In this document: in pieces, positions 59,276-64,000 of the stretch
Numbering within the stretch: the first letter of the stretch is position 1
Layout: each line of letters opens with the position of its first letter
Assembly: GCA_034509755.1 (NCBI GenBank)
Contig: CM067550.1
Coordinates: 5,635,001 to 5,699,000, forward strand
Direction of reading: 5' to 3'
DNA from: Anisodus tanguticus
Taxonomy: Eukaryota; Streptophyta; Magnoliopsida; Solanales; Solanaceae
Length of the DNA: 64,000 nt
Made by a program: the position numbers and the translations under genes
Notes under the pieces: generated by a model
What the model saw: only the letters and a program-made list of their open reading frames with translations
Database searches by the model: none
Told to the model about the DNA's origin: nothing

Positions 59276-60227
59276 AATTTTTCATGATTGGGTGGTCAAA
59301 ATATTTTGGAAAACATTTTATCTAGGAAAATAAGTTCCTTAAAAATGAGGAACATGACTTCCCTAATGGAAGTAGGGAAAACAAGTTTCATAAGTGATAT
59401 TCCAAGTTCATTATCTCCTCCCCACCCACCCCTTGACCATTCCACCACCGCCACCCCCGAAACCCCACTCCCCACCCCATCCCACCCTTATAGATATAGT
59501 GTTTTGTTAGATCACACATAAATGCATTTATGATAATATTATTTTGCTTACTAACCAAAAATTAGAAAATAAGTAAGGTGAAATGTTTAAATGTTTTTCA
59601 ATTTTTTCATGTTCGGTTGGTCAAAATATTTGGAAAACATTTTTTTCTAGAAAAACAAGTTCCTTAAAAATGAGAAAATGACTTCTCTAATGGAAGTAGG
59701 GGAAACAAGTTTCATAAGTGACATTCCAAGCTCATTGTCTCCTCCCCCACCCCACCCCACACACACCCCCGAACCCCCACTCTTCACCTCATTCCACTCC
59801 CATAGTATTTTGCAAGATTGTACATAAATGATTTTAGGATAATATCATTTTGCTACTAACCAAAAACTAGAAAATACTTAAGGACGTGTTCGGTATGGGG
59901 GAAAACATTTTTCCAATTTTCCCCCGTTCGGTTGGTCAAAATATTTGAAAAATATTTTCTCTGGGAAAACAAGTTCCTTAAAATGAGAAAAATGGCTTCC
60001 CCAGTGGAAATATTGAAAACAAGTTCCACAAGTAGCATTCTACATTGATTGTATCCTCCCCACCCTCCAACACACCTCATCTTCACCCCATCCCCCTCTA
60101 CCTTCCACAGTATTTGAATGCTTTTAGGATAATATTTTTTTCTTACGTATCGAACACAAAAAAATAAGCAAGAAACTCACTTATTTTCCTGGAAAACATT
60201 TTCCTTTATACTAAACACACCTTCACA
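59276..60227 (+). repeat. GGAAAACATTTT array, three ~300-bp units
   Basis: Three diverged units start near 59276, 59590 and 59890. Each carries TTGGTCAAAATATTT then GAAAA(C/T)ATTTT, AA(A/G)TAAGTTCCTTAAAA or AACAAGTTCCTTAAAA, GTAGGG(A/G)AAACAAGTTTCATAA, a C-rich block, and TAGGATAATAT. The end CTAAACACACCTTC (60211-60224) mirrors GGGTGTTTGTATGG at 55721-55734. Dispersed copies occur at 19738 and 34330. Class not determined; a non-autonomous DNA element is likely. Confidence 0.82.
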
Positions 60228-60307
60228 TACATGGTTTACACTTCATTTAGGACAGCAAAATATGAACTACTCCAAAAGGAACATACTAGCAAAACATCAC
60301 AGACTGA
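60228..60307 (+). repeat. 80-bp direct repeat, right copy
   Basis: Partner of 55638-55718. Followed on the right by unique sequence with a candidate minus-strand exon (60372-60420). Confidence 0.9.
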
Positions 60308-60371
60308 AGCAAATAACACTAACAAGCAGATATATACAAGAAAAGTTCAATGAAAAGCTCTGTGATTTACC

Positions 60372-60420
60372 TCTAGAATCTCATGCATTCTCTTCATATT
60401 TAGTGCAGGAGCACCTTCAA
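60372..60420 (-). other. Candidate coding exon, gene unidentified
   Basis: The minus strand reads ...GAAAG|TTGAAGGTGCTCC ... ATTCTAGAG|GTAAAT, giving EGAPALNMKRMHEILE with plausible splice borders. Another open minus-strand piece at about 55530-55625 reads FYHLSPGNGSRKIMHV and CIATEQIEDAFSGLSKGE. The two would lie close together if 55719-60227 were removed, so they may be parts of one gene. No family is recognised. Confidence 0.35.
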
Positions 60421-60799
60421 CTTTCAATACATGTACATTTAACTAAAAATAAATTTTTAATATTTGTTTTTATTTTCTTTTCTTTTACTTTTTTTTCTTC
60501 TTCTTTTTCATTTCTTTATTTTTCTTTCTGTTACTTACGCTGGTATCTTGTATTATATAGATGACAATTTAAGTCCATATTTAGAGACTTGCATGTTTAA
60601 TTCAAATTTTAGTGAATTGAGTTACTCATATTTCTGTTGGGTAAATATAAGTTTCAATTCTCTTTTTAATTTTATAAAAATATGAGTAAATATGGATAAA
60701 ATTTGAGTACTCATATATGTGGCTCACTAGACCCAATAACAAATCATTTTCCTCAATTATGATTTTATATATTTCACTGTACTTTTATAAAAGATTTAT

Positions 60800-61330
60800 G
60801 AAAAATTAGATTTTTTTTTATCACCCACCTTGATCCTTAACCCACCACCACCCCCACATCCACATTTTCTATTTTATATCTTTTATCTTTCTTTTATAAA
60901 AAAAATATGAAAAGTGATTTTTTTTTACAGCCCCATCCCCCACCACCCCCATCCCCGCCCTGCCCCCACCCCACCCCCCACCCCCTACACACACCACACA
61001 TTTTTATTTCATATATTTTATTTTTATAAAAAAATTATAAAAAATAATTTTTTTTACACCACATATCACCCTCCCCCCTCCCCTACCTGCCCCCCACATC
61101 ACACATTTTTTATTTCATATATTTTACTTTTATAGAATAAATTGTAAAAAATGAGTAATTTATTTTTACCCCACACCCACTCCTACCCCCGGACACATTT
61201 TCTATTTTGTATATATTATCTTAATTTTATTTACAAAATTATAAATAGCGGCAAATTTTTTCTTATCCCCCTAACCCCACCCCCTGTCCCATCAAACACA
61301 CACATTTTCTATTTTATTTTTATTAAAAAT
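60800..61330 (+). repeat. Tandem C-rich / AT-rich repeats, ~115 bp
   Basis: About five units alternate a C-rich block (CCCACCACCACCCCC, CCCCACCCCACCCCCCACC, CACCCTCCCCCCTCCCC, CCACTCCTACCCCC, CCCCACCCCCTGTCCC) with ACACATTTT(T/C)TATTT and TTTTATAAAAAAATTAT-type blocks. Open frames across it are by-products. The G-rich minus strand is quadruplex-capable. Confidence 0.85.
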
Positions 61331-62240
61331 TTTAAAAAACCATTTATATAATTCTAAATATATAAAAGATTAATTTAATTTGATAAAAAATTATAACATT
61401 ACACTTGAAATAATATTATACTTATATAATATGGGCCAATTCATAATTAACCAACGCATTTATCGCCCAATCCATATTTACTCACAGAAAATATGGATAG
61501 ATTGAAATACAACCCATTTTTATTTAAACCATTTTCAACCAAACAAATCCAATCAGACGCTCATTTGTCACCCCTATTCACTTGGGTATGAACAAAACAA
61601 ATTTTTGGGTTTCTTCATTCAAAATAGAGGAAATTTGAGGTCTAACTGGTGAATTTGGAGTAGTTGTTGGAGGTAACGATGGAGCTGCGGCGGCGGCGTG
61701 GGAGGGTTCATCAACTCTTGTTTTTTTTTTTTAATATAGATCAGAATCACTGGCAAAAAAATTGAAGGATTAAATATAAATTAGAAACCCTACCAAAAAG
61801 ATTCACCAAAAATAAAGAACACTGAATTTGGAGAGAGTGGAATACATATTGTTTCCCACCTCAGCATTTAGGGAGCAATATATTCTACTTTTAAACAGTT
61901 TAGAAGCCCATGTAGAATAAGTGTGTAGTTGATAATTTGATTATATATTGAGGTTGGGGCATTTACCCATTTCCTCTAATAGAATTTATGATTAAATTTA
62001 TATTTTATTTGATTAAAAATATGAATTTATCTTATATTTTCAATTAAAATTTAATGCCACGATATCCCATCAAATTTGATACTCCCGAGATAAATTAAGC
62101 CTAGGGATCATTTGGTGGGATGTATTAGAAATTTAATAAATTCATTAGCTTTGATATTATTAATCCCTTATTTGTTAGTATTAATTATACATCTTATTTG
62201 ATATTATTATATATATTTAATACATAACAAATTATGATAT
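61331..62240. other. AT-rich intergenic DNA
   Basis: No gene supported. A short GC-rich patch at 61678-61715 (ATGGAGCTGCGGCGGCGGCG) opens a frame that stops within a T run, so it is not a credible gene. Confidence 0.5.
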
Positions 62241-62345
62241 TAACAATATACGATCCCATATCGTGGGGTCTGGGAAGAGTACACATATCTTGACTTTATC
62301 TTGACAGGTAGAACAACTGTTTTCGGGAGATCAGATTCAAAGCAA
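62241..62345 (-). mobile_element. Decayed TTG-tailed LINE/SINE fragment
   Basis: The plus strand shows ATCCCATATCGTGGGGTCTG, GGAAGAGTACACATATCTTG and GGTAGAACAACTGTTTTCGG, a decayed inverse of the LINE 3' tail. Confidence 0.65.
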
Positions 62346-62754
62346 AATATAATCACAAGCAAAACAGTCAAAACAGAGCGAGAGCATAAAATAAAGGATA
62401 ATCATTAACGATATCAAAACTATTATCACATGATAAGCATAGTTGTCTATGAAGTAGAGGATATTTTATAAATAAATATTTTTAAACCACGGATTATTCT
62501 TATAAATAAATTTGTAAGAATAATTCCATTATGCTCAATTCCATAGAAATTGAGCTCCATAGAAATTGCACTAGTACAGTTGAGCAGAAATTGGTCAACT
62601 CCATAGAAAGAGGTTACGGAGTTTGCCATGGCAGAATGGGCAGTACCCATTAAGCAGATCTTCCTAATTCCCTACCCAAATATCAATAGATTGCTGTAAC
62701 TCACTCTTCATCTCTATAATTCCATTTCATTTCCCCTATAATTTTCATAAATCT

Positions 62755-62980
62755 CCCATATAAAGCTAGTGCAAAGTTTTCTTCTTTCCAGGTAAGCATT
62801 CCATACTAATCTTTAATTTTCAATGAAACCATATTCTGTAGCTTTCTGTTGATTTTAGTAGCTTTTAAATGATGGGTTTTTGTTTTTCTTCCTTTTGAAA
62901 CAATATGCTTTTGCAATTCTGTATTTTGCTTCTCTTTAATAGGTTTAAAGGTTGAGTCTTGAATTAAGTGGATTAATGTG
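62755..62980 (+). promoter_or_regulatory. Possible promoter and non-coding leader exons
   Basis: ATATAAAG (62758-62765) is followed by TTCTTTCCAG|GTAAGC (strong donor after 62791) and a possible small exon 62943-62980 (AATAG|GTTTAAAGG ... AATGTG|GTAAGC). This could be the split 5' leader of a gene beyond the window. No protein evidence supports it. Confidence 0.25.
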
Positions 62981-63052
62981 GTAAGCCTCTTGGTCTTTGA
63001 TTCAATAGCAAATGTAGTACATTACATGATGTGTGGTAGACACTATAGTCAC

Positions 63053-63643
63053 AGTGGCGGATCCAGAATTTTCACTAAGGGGTTTCCAAGGCCAATTTTG
63101 AACCCCTAAACCACTAAGCCAACCGCTATTCTTGTGTTCAGGGTATTCAAAATCTATATATGTACACAAAAAATAATAAAATTACCTCATATTATTATAG
63201 ATCCAGGATTTGAAGTTTATAGGTTACTACTACGTCGTCCTCAAGTTAGGGTTCATAATAAAATATTTATAGATATTGAGTAGGCATTTGGCCATAGATT
63301 TCAATTATTTTTCACTTTATTTGGAATTTATGAAGTTGGAGCTTAAGATGGAGTTGTATTTGGTTATAGTTTTTGCGAAGTAGAGAAGAAAATACTTTAT
63401 TTGGAATTTACGAAGATGGAGTTGGAAAACAGGTTATAAGTTGTTTTCAAATTTGGAAATCAACTTCAAGTTTTTCATGGTCAAACACTGATTTTGAAAT
63501 AAAGTGAAAAATTTTATGCAAAAAAGTTAATAATTCTCATGGCCAAACGGAGTAGTGAATTTTTTATATACAAGGTATGGACAAAAGCTATCGGGTTCAC
63601 GTGAACCCCTAGATCATCTTGTAGATCCGCCCTAGTTAAGACA
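63053..63643. mobile_element. hAT-type MITE with a second MITE nested inside
   Basis: The outer element opens CAGTGGCGGATCCAGAATTT (63052-63071) and closes GTAGATCCGCCCTAG near 63620-63640, the same GGCGGAKC-type ends as the MITE at 4282. A second one, about 63281-63555, opens AGGCATTTGGCCATAG and closes CTCATGGCCAAACGGAG. Target duplications were not convincing. Confidence 0.6.
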
Positions 63644-64000
63644 AAAATCACGAGTTTGTCTTGTAGGTGAACCAAGTATGATATTTAGGTAGAGAAGGAT
63701 AGAAGGGTGCTCCTATTATCCACGGAGCATCCAAACTGACAACATCGGATTTCTCGGCTATAAAAGATAATCTGTGGATGATTGGTAATTTCCATGATAC
63801 CAGCAACCCAAGATTTGTAGTATCTCTGAATTAATGACTTGTGTTCTAATTTACTAAGGTAGTTTCATAAATGATTCCAATTCCAATTATCATGTCTGAT
63901 GAGATTCTCAAATTATCATATCTCGGTTGATAAGTCACAATGTAGGGGTTTAATGGCAACTTGCGTAAATATAGGCTGTGAAGAAACCTGGGGTTGGAGA

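Noticed and set aside
60914..61135. Pro-rich frame with FYF blocks
   Set aside because: A by-product of the alternating C-rich/AT-rich tandem repeat.
61678..61730. Short ATG frame starting MELRRRRGRV
   Set aside because: Ends in a T-run after about 20 codons, with no splice signal or downstream homology.

Overview
This is plant nuclear DNA, very probably from a Solanaceae species (genus not resolvable from sequence alone). It is AT-rich, has GT-AG introns and plant protein genes, and is packed with plant LTR retrotransposons, an RTE-type LINE with (TTG)n-tailed relatives, tRNA-derived SINEs and hAT-type MITEs of kinds familiar from nightshade genomes. No bacterial, organellar, CRISPR or plasmid signal was seen.

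Layout. 1-1033: LTR plus gag of a minus-strand Ty1/copia element, abutting an exon of a ureidoglycolate amidohydrolase (UAH-like, M20 family) gene. Six 3' exons of that gene run to 4762, but it is broken: a stop in exon 4, a lost acceptor before the last exon, and a tandem array plus long TA tract in its first visible intron. 5047-8354: a LINE 3'-end fragment and a 5'-truncated RTE-type LINE (minus), the latter carrying a nested insertion. 8355-12483: AT-rich intergenic DNA with a striking G-run/C-run pair. 12484-15937: a Ty1/copia element lacking integrase. 17031-22554: an apparently intact gene for a TPX2-domain WVD2-like microtubule protein, with a probable 3-kb leader intron full of repeats. 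23086-24627: a solo LTR and a SINE, both with target-site duplications. 24642-29728: AT-rich DNA with two decayed repeat groups. 30090-33744: a second copia element, lacking gag and part of integrase.

35656-44231 is a full-length but decayed Ty3/gypsy chromovirus (2.15-kb LTRs, TTTGG duplication). It appears to lie inside the LTR of an older Tat-type gypsy element whose gag-pol remnant occupies 45000-48300 on the minus strand. 49624-50919 is an apparently intact two-exon histone H1 gene whose intron holds a long foldback. 51178-55505: SINEs and a fourth copia fragment. 55719-60227: a broken hAT transposon and an array of GGAAAACATTTT-type repeats, bracketed by an 80-bp direct repeat that seems to split an unidentified minus-strand gene. 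60310-64000: C-rich/AT-rich tandem repeats, MITEs and possible leader exons of a gene running off the window.

Functionally there are two credible protein-coding genes (WVD2-like and histone H1) and one decayed purine-catabolism gene. The rest is mobile DNA at various stages of decay. Nearly all stop codons that can be traced by comparison are C-to-T or G-to-A changes, as expected from deamination of methylated cytosines. No new enzymatic or defence system was recognised; the more notable structures are the LTR-made splice acceptor in UAH, the H1 intron foldback, the LINE and small elements sharing one 3' tail, and the nested gypsy elements.
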